Assembly (NCBI RefSeq): GCF_019924045.1
Contig: NZ_JAHXBN010000040.1
Span: forward strand, 1-23,538
Direction of reading: 5' to 3'
DNA length: 23,538 nucleotides
DNA from: Dyadobacter fermentans
GTDB taxonomy: Bacteria > Bacteroidota > Bacteroidia > Cytophagales > Spirosomataceae
In this document: positions 1 through 8,460 of the stretch, one piece after another
Position numbering within the stretch: position 1 is the first letter of the stretch
Layout: every line of letters starts with the position of its first letter
The notes under the pieces: model-generated
What the model saw: the letters and a program-made list of their open reading frames with translations, nothing else
What the model was told of the DNA's origin: nothing
Databases searched by the model: none
Translations under genes and position numbers: made by a program

Positions 1-107
<107 letters not shown>

Positions 108-184
108 AATGTTTGTTTGCTACATTAAGTAGCTTAATTCTATTCAAACGAGTTTTTCTTACTCTTTTGGTCTATCTCATCATG

Positions 185-194
185 TCAAAGAACA
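185..194 (-). promoter_or_regulatory. boxA-like antitermination element of the rrn leader
   Basis: The minus strand reads TGTTCTTTGA between the rrn promoter and the 16S start. This resembles the boxA element found in the leaders of Bacteroidota rrn operons, where NusB/NusE-type factors assemble to prevent premature termination. The assignment rests on sequence similarity and position. Confidence 0.7.
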
Positions 195-250
195 GTGCCA
201 ACCGCGCTTTTTTTTCTTCGTGTCAGTCGCTTCGTTTGCGATTGGGATTG

Positions 251-281
251 CAAAGGTAGAAAACATTTTTTCAAGTCCAAC
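251..281 (-). promoter_or_regulatory. rrn operon promoter (Bacteroidota type)
   Basis: On the minus strand, GTTG (278-281) is followed by a 19-base spacer and TACCTTTG (251-258). This is an exact fit to the Bacteroidota sigma-70 pattern of TTG at -33 and TAnnTTTG at -7. It lies about 145 bases upstream of the 16S 5' end with the boxA element between, so it is very likely the main promoter of the left rrn operon. Confidence 0.85.
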
Positions 282-292
282 ACCTAGGCAAG

Positions 293-329
293 AAAAAAGT
301 CGAAAAATTTGAAAGTTCTTCGACTTTTT
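293..329 (-). terminator. Intrinsic terminator downstream of pruA
   Basis: AAAAAGTCGA (294-303) and TCGACTTTTT (320-329) form a perfect 10-bp inverted repeat with a 16-base loop. On the minus strand it ends in a run of six T. It begins 24 bases after the pruA stop and separates pruA from the rrn promoter immediately beyond. Confidence 0.8.
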
Positions 330-353
330 AAATTATTCAAAAGCATTGTACAA

Positions 354-1985
354 TTATTCCCCGGAAAGGAACGGATATTTATAGTCTTTCGGTGAAACGA
401 GCGTCTCTTTCAATGCACGCGGTGATACCCATCTCAGCAGGTTTAAAACGGATCCGGCTTTATCATTTGTACCTGATGCCCGTGCCCCGCCGAATGGCTG
501 CTGCCCTACTACGGCCCCCGTCGGTTTGTCGTTTACATAGAAGTTCCCCGCTGCATTTACCAAATGCCTGGTCGCATATTCTATGGCATAGCGGTCTTTT
601 GAAAATACTGCGCCTGTCAATGCATAGGGAGAAGTGGCGTCGATGACGGGAATGATCTGCTCGAATTCATTTTCATCATACACATATATAGTCAGCACCG
701 GCCCAAAGATCTCTTCGCACAGGGTCACATAATCCGGCTTGAAGGCCTGGATAATGGTCGGCTCGACAAAATACCCTTTGCTCTTATCAAAATTGCCGCC
801 TGCGACGATTTCCGTGTCGGCGCTGGCCTTTGCCCCATCTATATAAGAAGCGATCTTGTCGAACGATTTTTCATCGATTACCGCATTCACGAAGTTCGAG
901 AAATCCTCCACGCCACCCATTTTGATCTCGGCCAGATCAGCGAGCATAAATGCCTTTACTTTTTCCCACAAATTGGAAGGAATATAAGCCCGCGAAGCCG
1001 CCGAGCATTTCTGCCCCTGGTATTCGAATGCGCCGCGTACAAGGCCCGTTGCAACCGCCTTCGCGTCCGCGGACTTATGTGCGAGCACAAAGTCCTTACC
1101 GCCGGTCTCGCCCACAATTCTTGGAAATGTCTTATAAGTAGCAATATTCTCGCCGATCGTTTTCCAGATCGTTTGAAAGACCTTGGTACTACCTGTAAAA
1201 TGCACCCCCGAGAAATCAGGATGCTTGAAGATCACGTCCCCAGCAACCGGTCCATCCGCAAGAACCATATTAATAACACCATCCGGCAACCCCGCTTCCT
1301 TGAATACTTTCATGATCACATTGGCTGCGTACACCTGTGTAAATGCCGGCTTCCAAATCACCACATTACCCATTAATGCGGGTGCAGCGGGCAAGTTTCC
1401 GGCGATGGCCGTGAAGTTGAACGGGGTAATAGCGAAGATAAAACCTTCCAGCGGACGGTATTCCATACGGTTCCAAACACCCTCCGAAGAAACAGGCTGC
1501 TGCTCATAAATATCCCGCATGAAATTTACATTAAGGCGCAGGAAATCAATGATTTCACAAGCCGAGTCGATCTCTGCCTGGTAGGCATTTTTAGACTGCC
1601 CCAGCATCGTTGCCGCATTCATTTCGGCGCGGTACGGACCGGCAATCAGCTCCGCCGCTTTCAGGAATATCGCTGCGCGTTGCTCCCAGGTAAGTGCTCC
1701 CCAGCCTTTTCTCGCTTCCAAAGCCGCATCGATCGCCTTGGCCACATCTTCCTTGGTTCCCTCATGAAAATAGCCCAGAATGTGCTGATGATCGTGGGGC
1801 GGAGATACCACCTTTTTATTCTGCGAATAGACCTCCTCGCTACCTATGTATTGTGGTATATCAATGACTTTGGCGCGAGCATCTGCCAGCGCTTTTTTGA
1901 GTTCTGAGCGTTCCGGGCTGCCTGGTGCGTAGCTTTTAACCGGCTCATTTTTTAACGCCGGCACATTGAAAATTCCTATCGACAT
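354..1985 (-). CDS. pruA: L-glutamate gamma-semialdehyde (1-pyrroline-5-carboxylate) dehydrogenase
   Basis: This enzyme performs the second step of proline catabolism, the NAD-dependent oxidation of glutamate semialdehyde (hydrolysed pyrroline-5-carboxylate) to glutamate in the cytoplasm. The 543-residue protein is a full-length stand-alone PruA, not the PutA fusion. Visible aldehyde dehydrogenase features are the ITPFNF segment (186-191), the NAD-loop GSTKVF (265-270), the general-base Glu293 in VGETGGKD and the catalytic Cys327 in GQKCSAASR. The start ATG at 1985 gives a normal N-terminus, and a consensus promoter lies 46 bases upstream. It is monocistronic, divergent from thrC, and followed by an intrinsic terminator. 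No proline dehydrogenase gene is present in the window. Confidence 0.96.
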   Translation of the reverse strand: MSIGIFNVPALKNEPVKSYAPGSPERSELKKALADARAKVIDIPQYIGSEEVYSQNKKVVSPPHDHQHILGYFHEGTKEDVAKAIDAALEARKGWGALTWEQRAAIFLKAAELIAGPYRAEMNAATMLGQSKNAYQAEIDSACEIIDFLRLNVNFMRDIYEQQPVSSEGVWNRMEYRPLEGFIFAITPFNFTAIAGNLPAAPALMGNVVIWKPAFTQVYAANVIMKVFKEAGLPDGVINMVLADGPVAGDVIFKHPDFSGVHFTGSTKVFQTIWKTIGENIATYKTFPRIVGETGGKDFVLAHKSADAKAVATGLVRGAFEYQGQKCSAASRAYIPSNLWEKVKAFMLADLAEIKMGGVEDFSNFVNAVIDEKSFDKIASYIDGAKASADTEIVAGGNFDKSKGYFVEPTIIQAFKPDYVTLCEEIFGPVLTIYVYDENEFEQIIPVIDATSPYALTGAVFSKDRYAIEYATRHLVNAAGNFYVNDKPTGAVVGQQPFGGARASGTNDKAGSVLNLLRWVSPRALKETLVSPKDYKYPFLSGE

Positions 1986-2030
1986 GTTATTTGGTTTGTT
2001 ATATTGATTATTCTACTTATTACTACTGAA

Positions 2031-2061
2031 CAAAGTTATCGGACAGCACGATCCCCGCAAT
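2031..2061 (-). promoter_or_regulatory. pruA promoter
   Basis: The minus strand shows ATTG (2058-2061), a 19-base spacer, then TAACTTTG (2031-2038), matching the Bacteroidota TTG / TAnnTTTG promoter at the optimal spacing seen in the rrn promoter of this window. It implies a leader of roughly 40 bases before the pruA ATG. Confidence 0.75.
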
Positions 2062-2146
2062 GATTTCGCCACAAGTACCATCCGGGCATTTACTTTGAAA
2101 TTCCATTTAAAAGTCGCCAAAATAACTGACCTGCTGGTATTTTAGT

Positions 2147-2154
2147 TAAATTTG
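2147..2154 (+). promoter_or_regulatory. thrC promoter, -7 element
   Basis: TAAATTTG matches TAnnTTTG and sits 33 bases before the thrC ATG at 2188. I see no good TTG at the expected -33 position, so only the -7 box is called. The pruA and thrC promoters are divergent in the 202-base intergenic region. Confidence 0.55.
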
Positions 2155-2187
2155 CGCTCCCATTTTTCGGATCAATTCATATCAAAA

Positions 2188-3495
2188 ATGATATTCTACA
2201 GTACCAAAACTGCCGACCTGAAAGCATCCCTGGAAGAAGCTATTTTCAATAGCCTTCCACCCGATAACGGTCTCTACATGCCAGAATCCATTCCCACAAT
2301 TTCAAAGGAGTTTCTGGATGATATTGAAAATAAATCCTTCAAAGAGATCGCCATCGAGGTGACAGCCACGCTTTTGGGCAGTGAAATTACAAGAAGTGAA
2401 ATTGAATCCATCATCGATCGCGCATATGATTTCGAAGCGCCGGTTGTCCAAATTACGCCGAACGACTACGTGCTCGAACTGTTCCATGGCCCATCGATGG
2501 CGTTTAAAGACTTTGGAGCGCGATTTATGGCGGCGATCATGTCCTACTTTTTACTTCGCTCCAACAAAGAAATACGCATTCTGGTGGCGACTTCGGGCGA
2601 CACTGGTGGCGCAGTTGCACAAGGATTTTATAAAGTACCGGGCATTTCAGTCACCATCCTCTACCCGAGCGGAAAAGTAAGCGACATTCAGGAAAAACAA
2701 TTGACCACGCTCGGCCATAATGTAACGGCGCTGGAAGTGGACGGTACTTTCGACGATTGCCAGCGCCTGGTGAAGGAAGCGTTTCTCGATCCTGAATTAA
2801 GTGCAAAATACAATCTCGCATCAGCCAACTCTATTAACATCGCCCGGCTCATTCCACAATCATTCTATTACTTCTCGGCTTATGCGCAGCTGAAGAAATT
2901 AGGTAAGCCTTTGGTGATCTCCGTGCCAAGCGGAAACTTTGGAAACCTCAGCGCGGGCATACTCGCCTATCGCATGGGCTTGCCGATCGAACATTTCATC
3001 GCTGCGACGAATGTAAACAATGCGGTACCCCGTTACCTTGAGTCCGGCAACTACGAACCGCTTCCTTCCATCGAAACAATATCCAATGCGATGGACGTCG
3101 GCAGCCCGAGCAACTTTGTCCGGCTCACGCGATTTTTCGGTGACGACTGGAATGCGATCAACGAAAAAGTTTCAGGCGCTTTCTTCAACGACGAGCAAAC
3201 CCAAAAAGCAATGCGGGAAGTTTTTGGGAATGCGAACTACGTGATGTGCCCACACACCGCCGTTGCCTACCGGGGTCTCCAGGAGTATCGGAAAAAAACG
3301 AACAGCGATTTTACCGGCGTCTTCCTTTCGACCGCCCATCCGGCTAAATTTATCGACCTCGTGGAAGAAACACTGGGAAAAAGCATCGATGTGCCCGAAA
3401 GATTGAAATCGCTGCTCGACATTGAAAAAGTGTCGATCAAAATGAAACCTGAATTTTCGGAATTCAAATCACTATTAATGAGTGAGTTAAAATAG
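2188..3495 (+). CDS. thrC: Threonine synthase
   Basis: Threonine synthase is the PLP enzyme converting O-phosphohomoserine to threonine in the cytoplasm, the last step of threonine synthesis. The protein begins MIFYSTKTADL, a typical N-terminus, so ATG 2188 is chosen; a TTG 36 bases upstream would add an atypical extension and overlaps the -7 promoter box. The 435-residue length fits the family. Key motifs are HGPSMAFKDFGARF (100-113), with Lys107 the expected PLP-binding lysine, and the phosphate-binding loop ATSGDTGGA (134-142). A second glycine-rich VPSGNFGNLSAG segment lies near 255. It is the only plus-strand gene in the window, it is alone (no thrA or thrB beside it), and it ends before a strong hairpin terminator. 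Confidence 0.96.
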   Translation: MIFYSTKTADLKASLEEAIFNSLPPDNGLYMPESIPTISKEFLDDIENKSFKEIAIEVTATLLGSEITRSEIESIIDRAYDFEAPVVQITPNDYVLELFHGPSMAFKDFGARFMAAIMSYFLLRSNKEIRILVATSGDTGGAVAQGFYKVPGISVTILYPSGKVSDIQEKQLTTLGHNVTALEVDGTFDDCQRLVKEAFLDPELSAKYNLASANSINIARLIPQSFYYFSAYAQLKKLGKPLVISVPSGNFGNLSAGILAYRMGLPIEHFIAATNVNNAVPRYLESGNYEPLPSIETISNAMDVGSPSNFVRLTRFFGDDWNAINEKVSGAFFNDEQTQKAMREVFGNANYVMCPHTAVAYRGLQEYRKKTNSDFTGVFLSTAHPAKFIDLVEETLGKSIDVPERLKSLLDIEKVSIKMKPEFSEFKSLLMSELK

Positions 3496-3571
3496 AAAAA
3501 TCGGCTTTTAATGCGCCTGAGATTTGAATATTTGACTGAATCCGGGTAGAAGCACGTGAATTTTAAAATGT

Positions 3572-3607
3572 AAAAGGCCCCGAAGCGTCAAACTCCGGGG
3601 CCTTTTT
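3572..3607. terminator. Strong bidirectional terminator between thrC and the TPR gene
   Basis: AAAAGGCCCCG (3572-3582) pairs perfectly with CGGGGCCTTTT (3596-3606) around a 13-base loop, with T on the 3' side and A on the 5' side. It lies between two convergent genes, so it can end transcripts from both thrC (plus) and the TPR gene (minus). Confidence 0.9.
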
Positions 3608-3627
3608 CCATACTTCTTAAAAATTCT

Positions 3628-5439
3628 CTAGTTGATCACATCGCCCCTCAAAATCCGGAAGCGCTTCCTCGACTCGGCGACAAAAATGCTGCCCGGGTAT
3701 TTTTCCATCAGCTCCTGGTACAACTTCATCGCCTGGTCCTTGTCGTTGAGTTTCTCCTGGTAGAGCTTCGCCATCGCGAAGAGCGCGTCATCGCCATACA
3801 GGTCATGGCCGAATTTTGAATACAACAATTTCAGATCCGCCATTGCCTGCTGGTTGCTGTCGAGCTTGATGTAAGTCTTGGCAGTGAGCCAGAGAATTTC
3901 GTCGGCCAGGCTGTGGTTCTCATACTTTTTGTAAAGCTGCTTCAAAGTATCGATCGCCTCGAACTTCTTGTTCTGGAACAATTGCAGTTCCACGGAGGAG
4001 TACGCTTTCATCGCAGCCTCGGTACTATCGAGCCCCGTATTGTCCATGATTAATAGCGAAAGCTCATTGGCATCGTTTGCAATCTCCCGGCTTGTCGCTT
4101 TTTTCAGGATATCGAGCACCGCCTTAGCGAGCTCAAACTCCCCTTTGAAATAATGCAACTTCGCATTACGCAGCTTCGCTTCATAACCCAGCACATCGTC
4201 CTTCTGCGATTTTTCGACTTGTGAGTACACCAATGTCGCTTCCCAGGGTTCGCCTTGCAGCAGATAAATATCGCCCAGATCGAGCTTGCATTTATCGACA
4301 AAACTCTTCTCAGCCTTACCTGCTTCGATAGCCATTTGCAATATCTCAATCGCTTTTTTGAAATCATCCATATAGAATGCATTCAAAATCGCCATGTTAC
4401 GCAGCGCTTCGATCGTGCGCACATTCACGCCCAGCTCGTCTACAAGTTGCTGATACTGTCCAAGAAGCTTCTGCACTTCGCTACGCTTTACCGGATAGGT
4501 GTTTTTAACCTGCTCCTCCCTTGCAAAAATGGCCATTCTGCGGGCCACCGGGTAGAGCTGGCCTTTCGGATATTCCTTCACCAGGTGATCGAAGATCGTT
4601 CCTGCGTTGGTATAATCATTATTCTGCAAGGCCAGCATCCCGAGATTATAAAGCCGCGCCCCGTTGTGTTTGAAACGGCGATCCAGCGCACGCTCCTGGA
4701 TGAATGCTTTGTAAAAATCCTTGCGCTGCACCTGGTACCAAATCAGCAGTTCATTATAAAAGCCCTCCTGTGGAAACTTCTGGATCTTATCATATAGTAC
4801 CTTTTCCAGTAATGCCTGCTCCTTCTCGTCTTTCGTAAAGTCCTGAAGCATATTCTGTACTACCTCCGTATTCTGATAGCGCATTCCGTAAGAAAGCAGC
4901 TCGTCGATCATCTTCTCGGGCTGGTTCAGGTCCCGGTAAACGCTTGCCAGTTCCAGCTGGAAAATGTCGTAGCGCTTTGCACTCTCGCGCGCTTCGAGCA
5001 AGATATTCTTCGCCCATTCCGACTGATTTTGTGCCCGGAATTCCTCTGCCAGATCGCGTTTAAGCTCCGTTCTCACACCGGATGCGGTAATGACCTGCTC
5101 ATACCTTTTGGACGCCTCCACGGCCTTCCCCTGATTCTCAAGCATAATGCCCCAGTTGAGATAATACCAGGCCGCATTATTGGCATCACCTTTGATCTGC
5201 TTTTTGAAAAACTGCTCGCCATCTCCCCAGGCTTTACTCTTCACAATACAGCTGGTGTAATTCTTAAGCGAGTTTTTTTCAAAAGAGCTTTTCAGGAAGG
5301 AAGAATAGTAACTAAGCGCCTTTGGACAATCCCCGTTTTTGAAATATTCCTCGGCCAGCTCCCGCTCGCCCTGCCCGAACGCCGCGGCCGCCCCGGAAAG
5401 CAGAAATCCTATCATCAAACAGCTCGTAACCCTTTTCAT
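3628..5439 (-). CDS. Secreted tetratricopeptide-repeat protein
   Basis: A 603-residue protein with an N-terminal signal peptide: KR, a hydrophobic core about residues 7-20, and probable cleavage near AAFGQ. The rest is almost entirely alpha-helical TPR-like repeats. Examples are LAEEYFKNGDCPKALSYYSS at the N-terminus and the C-terminal units with DDALFAMAKLYQEK and DQAMKLYQELMEKYPGS, which resemble TPR repeats of BamD/YbgF-like envelope proteins. I infer a periplasmic or outer-membrane-associated scaffold role; no catalytic motif is visible. The gene starts directly beside the DnaA-box region, and its promoter must lie within or next to it. No clear TAnnTTTG box was found there. It is convergent with thrC. 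Confidence 0.85.
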   Translation of the reverse strand: MKRVTSCLMIGFLLSGAAAAFGQGERELAEEYFKNGDCPKALSYYSSFLKSSFEKNSLKNYTSCIVKSKAWGDGEQFFKKQIKGDANNAAWYYLNWGIMLENQGKAVEASKRYEQVITASGVRTELKRDLAEEFRAQNQSEWAKNILLEARESAKRYDIFQLELASVYRDLNQPEKMIDELLSYGMRYQNTEVVQNMLQDFTKDEKEQALLEKVLYDKIQKFPQEGFYNELLIWYQVQRKDFYKAFIQERALDRRFKHNGARLYNLGMLALQNNDYTNAGTIFDHLVKEYPKGQLYPVARRMAIFAREEQVKNTYPVKRSEVQKLLGQYQQLVDELGVNVRTIEALRNMAILNAFYMDDFKKAIEILQMAIEAGKAEKSFVDKCKLDLGDIYLLQGEPWEATLVYSQVEKSQKDDVLGYEAKLRNAKLHYFKGEFELAKAVLDILKKATSREIANDANELSLLIMDNTGLDSTEAAMKAYSSVELQLFQNKKFEAIDTLKQLYKKYENHSLADEILWLTAKTYIKLDSNQQAMADLKLLYSKFGHDLYGDDALFAMAKLYQEKLNDKDQAMKLYQELMEKYPGSIFVAESRKRFRILRGDVIN

Positions 5440-5526
5440 AATAGATAAAAAAATCTTTTTCCTTTAGTTATTATCCTTCAGTGTGCCTGTGGATTTGTGA
5501 ATAAAAGCCTTATCCACTGTAGATTA

Positions 5527-5559
5527 ACATACTTATCCACAAAATGTGAATAAGTATGT
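5527..5559. repeat. Inverted pair of DnaA boxes inside oriC
   Basis: ACATACTTATCCACA (5527-5541) and TGTGAATAAGTATGT (5545-5559) are inverted copies with a single mismatch and a 3-base spacer. Each arm carries one exact DnaA box, so two head-to-head DnaA sites sit on a near-perfect palindrome. It could be a cooperative DnaA binding site or extrude as a hairpin. Confidence 0.85.
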
Positions 5560-5573
5560 GTAGTTATCCACTG

Positions 5574-5632
5574 TAGAATTTTTGAAAATCAACATTTAAA
5601 TAGTTGAAATACAAGTTAGGAAATATTCTGTA
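5574..5632. other. AT-rich candidate DNA unwinding element
   Basis: A stretch free of recognisable DnaA boxes, lying between the left and right box groups. Its core 5581-5630 has 11 G or C in 50 bases, and 5581-5610 only 5 in 30. In bacterial origins the duplex opens at such a stretch next to DnaA boxes. The role is inferred from composition and position only. Confidence 0.5.
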
Positions 5633-5873
5633 CACATCGGAATGTGGGTAAACGCCTTTAGTTGACTACATTTGTTATCCACAGTTTCTAAAGTGAATCA
5701 ACGTACTGTTAACTTCGATTTAGCTGCTGGTTATCCACTGGAGGCCCGAATTCACTTTTTTATCCACACATATTAGGGGTTATCCACAAGGTTGTTCACA
5801 TTTTCGCCCCTCTTACCAACAAAATATCCGCGTTATTCACATAGTTATCCACAGACTGTAGACAAAAATGTCA

Positions 5874-7490
5874 TTATTTTTCTCCAGGAATGGTGATGTT
5901 GATATCGTTCAACTCAAAATTTGCCTTCAAAAGGATCTTATCCGGGAGGTAATAGATCGGTTCAGGCTGCAGGTCCTTGTCCATTTGGCCGGTGTCCCAC
6001 CTTCTGTTCCGATTTTTGTCGATGGTAATGCGTAAAAAATATTTTCCTTGAGGGATATTCTTGAAAGTGTAGGGCGATTGGTAAAGCGTTTCGACGACTT
6101 TATACTGCTCGTCGACCAGGTCGAGAATGAAATGCACGGAAGTATCGGCATTCGTCACGCGGCCGCGGATTACCCCATAATCTTCTTCCTTTAAAATAGT
6201 ATGCCGTAGCAGCGTTTTTGGAAGCGTATCGCCTTCGACGCTGATGATCGAGCCTTTCGGAATGTCCCACTTCACGGTGTCTTTAGCGAACGATTTTGCA
6301 TCGATTGTGAGGATATTGTGGTTTTTGTTCCAATTGTATTTAAATGCGCTTAAAGGCTCATGTGTGAGGCTATCGGAAATCAATGCGATCTTCTGATCGT
6401 CGATTGTACGAACCGGCTTGTTCAGGATCAGCTTGTAGGTGAAAGTGTTTGTGACGGGTTTATTTGCCTCAGGAATGGTCGTAAATGACAGTGGATCGAG
6501 CTGGCGCTGCTTACCACGCTGTGCCTGAAATGCGATTTTTTGCTCGAATTCGTTCGTTGCGCCTAAGGAATCCAAAGTTTTGAGTTTTACAAAAACGGTG
6601 TCGGGATGCGGCTCCACATTGAAAAATTTGAGGTTTGTACCATTCGGTTCAAGCAGGTAGGGGAGTGAATCTTTATTAACGAATGCCACTTCTACGTTTT
6701 CAATAGGCTTACTGAACACGACTGAATAGTTGTTCACTTTAGGCAAGGTACGCTGCACTTTTAATGCGGTGTTGTCCGATAGAAACATATTCAGCTGATA
6801 GGCCGCGGAATCGGTGCCGGCAGTGATGGTTTTGCCCCAAAACCCCATACGCTCATCTTTTGCGTTGAAAAGCATATTGCGGTTTTTATCGTCGATTGCG
6901 ATCAATTTGTATTGCCTCGTCTGAATATTTTCAATGGAAAACACACCGCTGCTATCGGTGCGGGAAAAATAGTAGGGCTTCTGTTTGGCGATATTGAGCG
7001 TGTCGCTGACGTTATACAGACCCACGAGCGCGTCGAAAATAGGCTTGTTGGTACGGATATCTTTGAGGGTACCATACACACGCCCGGAGTCGAGCGAGTT
7101 GCCGGTACTGAAGACAATTTTGAGGTTTTTTGCCGGATTTTTTTCCGCGAAATCCTTGATGGCGTCGCCGAAATTCAGTGTAAAAGTGGTGCTGTCCTTG
7201 AATTGATTTTTGAAAGAAAGCAGCACAGACATACCATTTTGCTTGTAAGAGTAGGGGTTATCGGCCTCGGGCGTGATGACGAGCTTCTGATTGATATTGT
7301 CGACTACCACGTATTCATCGAAGAATAGCTCAATCTTTTTTCCTTTAAAATTGAGGGTTTTGTTCATAGGATTGCTTTCCACGAGCATGGGTGGAATGGA
7401 GTCCCTTTTTCCTCCGGTAGGCGGTACTTGTTGTGCGCAGCGTTCGAAGAAGAACAGTATGAGGATGGCAAATACAATCGTTCTAAGCAT
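5874..7490 (-). CDS. Ig-like-domain surface lipoprotein (Big_5-like)
   Basis: A 538-residue predicted lipoprotein. A hydrophobic signal (residues 3-15) runs into a loose lipobox ending at Cys18 (FFERC). It is followed by PPTGGKRDSIPPMLVESNP, the characteristic opening of Bacteroidota proteins with a bacterial Ig-like (SbsA/Big_5-type) domain, here about residues 25-120. The middle (about 130-220) resembles a carboxypeptidase-regulatory-like fold (GRVYGTLKDI...FSIENIQTRQYKLIAIDDKN), and a second such segment appears near the C-terminus (GVIRGRVTNADTS...GKYFLRITIDKNRNRRWD). Such proteins are generally outer-membrane or surface anchored with unknown binding partners. Its stop codon is only 21 bases from the nearest DnaA box. 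Confidence 0.82.
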   Translation of the reverse strand: MLRTIVFAILILFFFERCAQQVPPTGGKRDSIPPMLVESNPMNKTLNFKGKKIELFFDEYVVVDNINQKLVITPEADNPYSYKQNGMSVLLSFKNQFKDSTTFTLNFGDAIKDFAEKNPAKNLKIVFSTGNSLDSGRVYGTLKDIRTNKPIFDALVGLYNVSDTLNIAKQKPYYFSRTDSSGVFSIENIQTRQYKLIAIDDKNRNMLFNAKDERMGFWGKTITAGTDSAAYQLNMFLSDNTALKVQRTLPKVNNYSVVFSKPIENVEVAFVNKDSLPYLLEPNGTNLKFFNVEPHPDTVFVKLKTLDSLGATNEFEQKIAFQAQRGKQRQLDPLSFTTIPEANKPVTNTFTYKLILNKPVRTIDDQKIALISDSLTHEPLSAFKYNWNKNHNILTIDAKSFAKDTVKWDIPKGSIISVEGDTLPKTLLRHTILKEEDYGVIRGRVTNADTSVHFILDLVDEQYKVVETLYQSPYTFKNIPQGKYFLRITIDKNRNRRWDTGQMDKDLQPEPIYYLPDKILLKANFELNDINITIPGEK

Positions 7491-7504
7491 TTTCAGATGA
7501 ATTT

Positions 7505-7536
7505 AAAAAGCCCCCAATACAGTGGGTATTGAGGGC
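7505..7536 (-). terminator. Intrinsic terminator after the methyltransferase gene
   Basis: On the minus strand, GCCCTCAATAC (7526-7536) pairs with GTATTGGGGGC (7510-7520), one pair being G-U, followed by TTTTT (7505-7509). It lies 22 bases after the methyltransferase stop and ends the ybeY-mnmG-methyltransferase transcript. Confidence 0.85.
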
Positions 7537-7557
7537 CGTTTGATGTGTTGGTACTGG

Positions 7558-8460
7558 TCAGTTTTTCGAGATAATGTAGATCAGGCTGGAAGTATTGAGC
7601 TCTTTATTGGTGCCTGCGCGGCCTTTCAGATTGGATTGCAGTCCGGTGATCGCACTATCGATTAGATTGGTTTTACTGCTTTTATACTTTGTACTCAGCA
7701 TGCTCACATAAAAGGAATCGAACCACATTGGGAGTATCTTTTTTACGGTCAATCCGTGCGTTTGAAGAAGCTTTTTCATCGTGGCACGGGTGAAATGATA
7801 CAAATGGCGTGGAACGTCGTAGGCGGCCCAAAAACGGCCATATTTCACGGCGTCATACGACTGCGGATTGGGTACCGCGATAATGATCCGCCCGTTTGGT
7901 TTTAGGTGATTTTGCAGCCAGTCGATCGTTTCATTCAGTTTATGGACGTGTTCCAATACGTGCCACATGGTGATAATGTCGTATTGCTGTGCGCCCAGGT
8001 CTTCTTCAAAAATGCTTTTGAAAACAGTGGCCCCTACCCTTTTGGAAGCAACGTCGCGCGCTCCGGAGTCCGGTTCGGTGCCGAAGGTTTTCCATCCATT
8101 CAGCTTTACAGCGCTTAGGAAATTGCCGGTCCCACAACCAATATCGAGCAAGTTTCCCTTCGGTTGAACGAGGTTGTTGATGAGTTTTACCTTCTCTTCG
8201 ATCGTATGATTTCGTACAGAAGTATACACTTTACTCATCAAGTCTTTGGCTTCGTCATGATGGGAAATGTAGTCCTGCGACTCATAATATGCTCCTATCT
8301 GCTCTTCCGACGGACGCGGATTCGTGAACAGAAAGTAGCAGGAATTGCATTGTTGGATCGTGAATTCTTTGTGCGAAACGGTATAATCCTCCACATTCAG
8401 GTAGTTGCTGAAACTGGATTGCTGGCATACCGGGCATTTGTCGAGCGTTTCTAAAGACAT
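7558..8460 (-). CDS. Class I SAM-dependent methyltransferase with N-terminal zinc ribbon
   Basis: A 300-residue protein in two parts. The first about 45 residues carry two CxxC pairs (Cys9/Cys12 and Cys38/Cys41), which should bind one zinc ion. The Rossmann-fold methyltransferase domain has the SAM-binding motif I LLDIGCGTGN (104-113), the acidic GTEPD after strand 2, and DIITMWHVLEHVH as motif IV, resembling the Methyltransf_23/UbiG-like group. The substrate cannot be read from sequence; relatives methylate small molecules or surface sugars. The ATG overlaps the mnmG stop codon (TAATG), so translation is probably coupled to mnmG. A tRNA-related role is possible from this linkage but unproven. 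Confidence 0.85.
   Translation of the reverse strand: MSLETLDKCPVCQQSSFSNYLNVEDYTVSHKEFTIQQCNSCYFLFTNPRPSEEQIGAYYESQDYISHHDEAKDLMSKVYTSVRNHTIEEKVKLINNLVQPKGNLLDIGCGTGNFLSAVKLNGWKTFGTEPDSGARDVASKRVGATVFKSIFEEDLGAQQYDIITMWHVLEHVHKLNETIDWLQNHLKPNGRIIIAVPNPQSYDAVKYGRFWAAYDVPRHLYHFTRATMKKLLQTHGLTVKKILPMWFDSFYVSMLSTKYKSSKTNLIDSAITGLQSNLKGRAGTNKELNTSSLIYIISKN

Larger units (their letters stand above)
5440..5873. other. oriC: Probable chromosomal replication origin (oriC), DnaA-box cluster
   Basis: This non-coding stretch holds eight exact TTATNCACA DnaA boxes. On the plus strand they are at 5533-5541, 5675-5683, 5760-5768, 5780-5788, 5833-5841 and 5845-5853; on the minus strand at 5496-5504 and 5545-5553. 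Three TTATCCACT boxes (5510-5518, 5564-5572, 5731-5739) and weaker forms (minus 5643-5651, plus 5792-5800) add to the cluster. An AT-rich stretch at 5581-5630 (11 G/C of 50) is a candidate unwinding element. mnmG, a frequent origin neighbour, lies 2.6 kb away, and a parS-like site lies 4.5 kb away. A DnaA-titrating locus is the alternative reading. Confidence 0.85.

Noticed and set aside
3550..3565. Second parS candidate around CACGTG at 3553-3558
   Set aside because: Only about 9 of 16 positions match the ParB site and the arms are not palindromic.
5440..5873. CRISPR array, suggested by the repeated TTATCCACA
   Set aside because: The repeats are 9-mers in both orientations with irregular spacing of 3 to over 100 bases, unlike the regular long direct repeats of CRISPR arrays; they match DnaA boxes instead.
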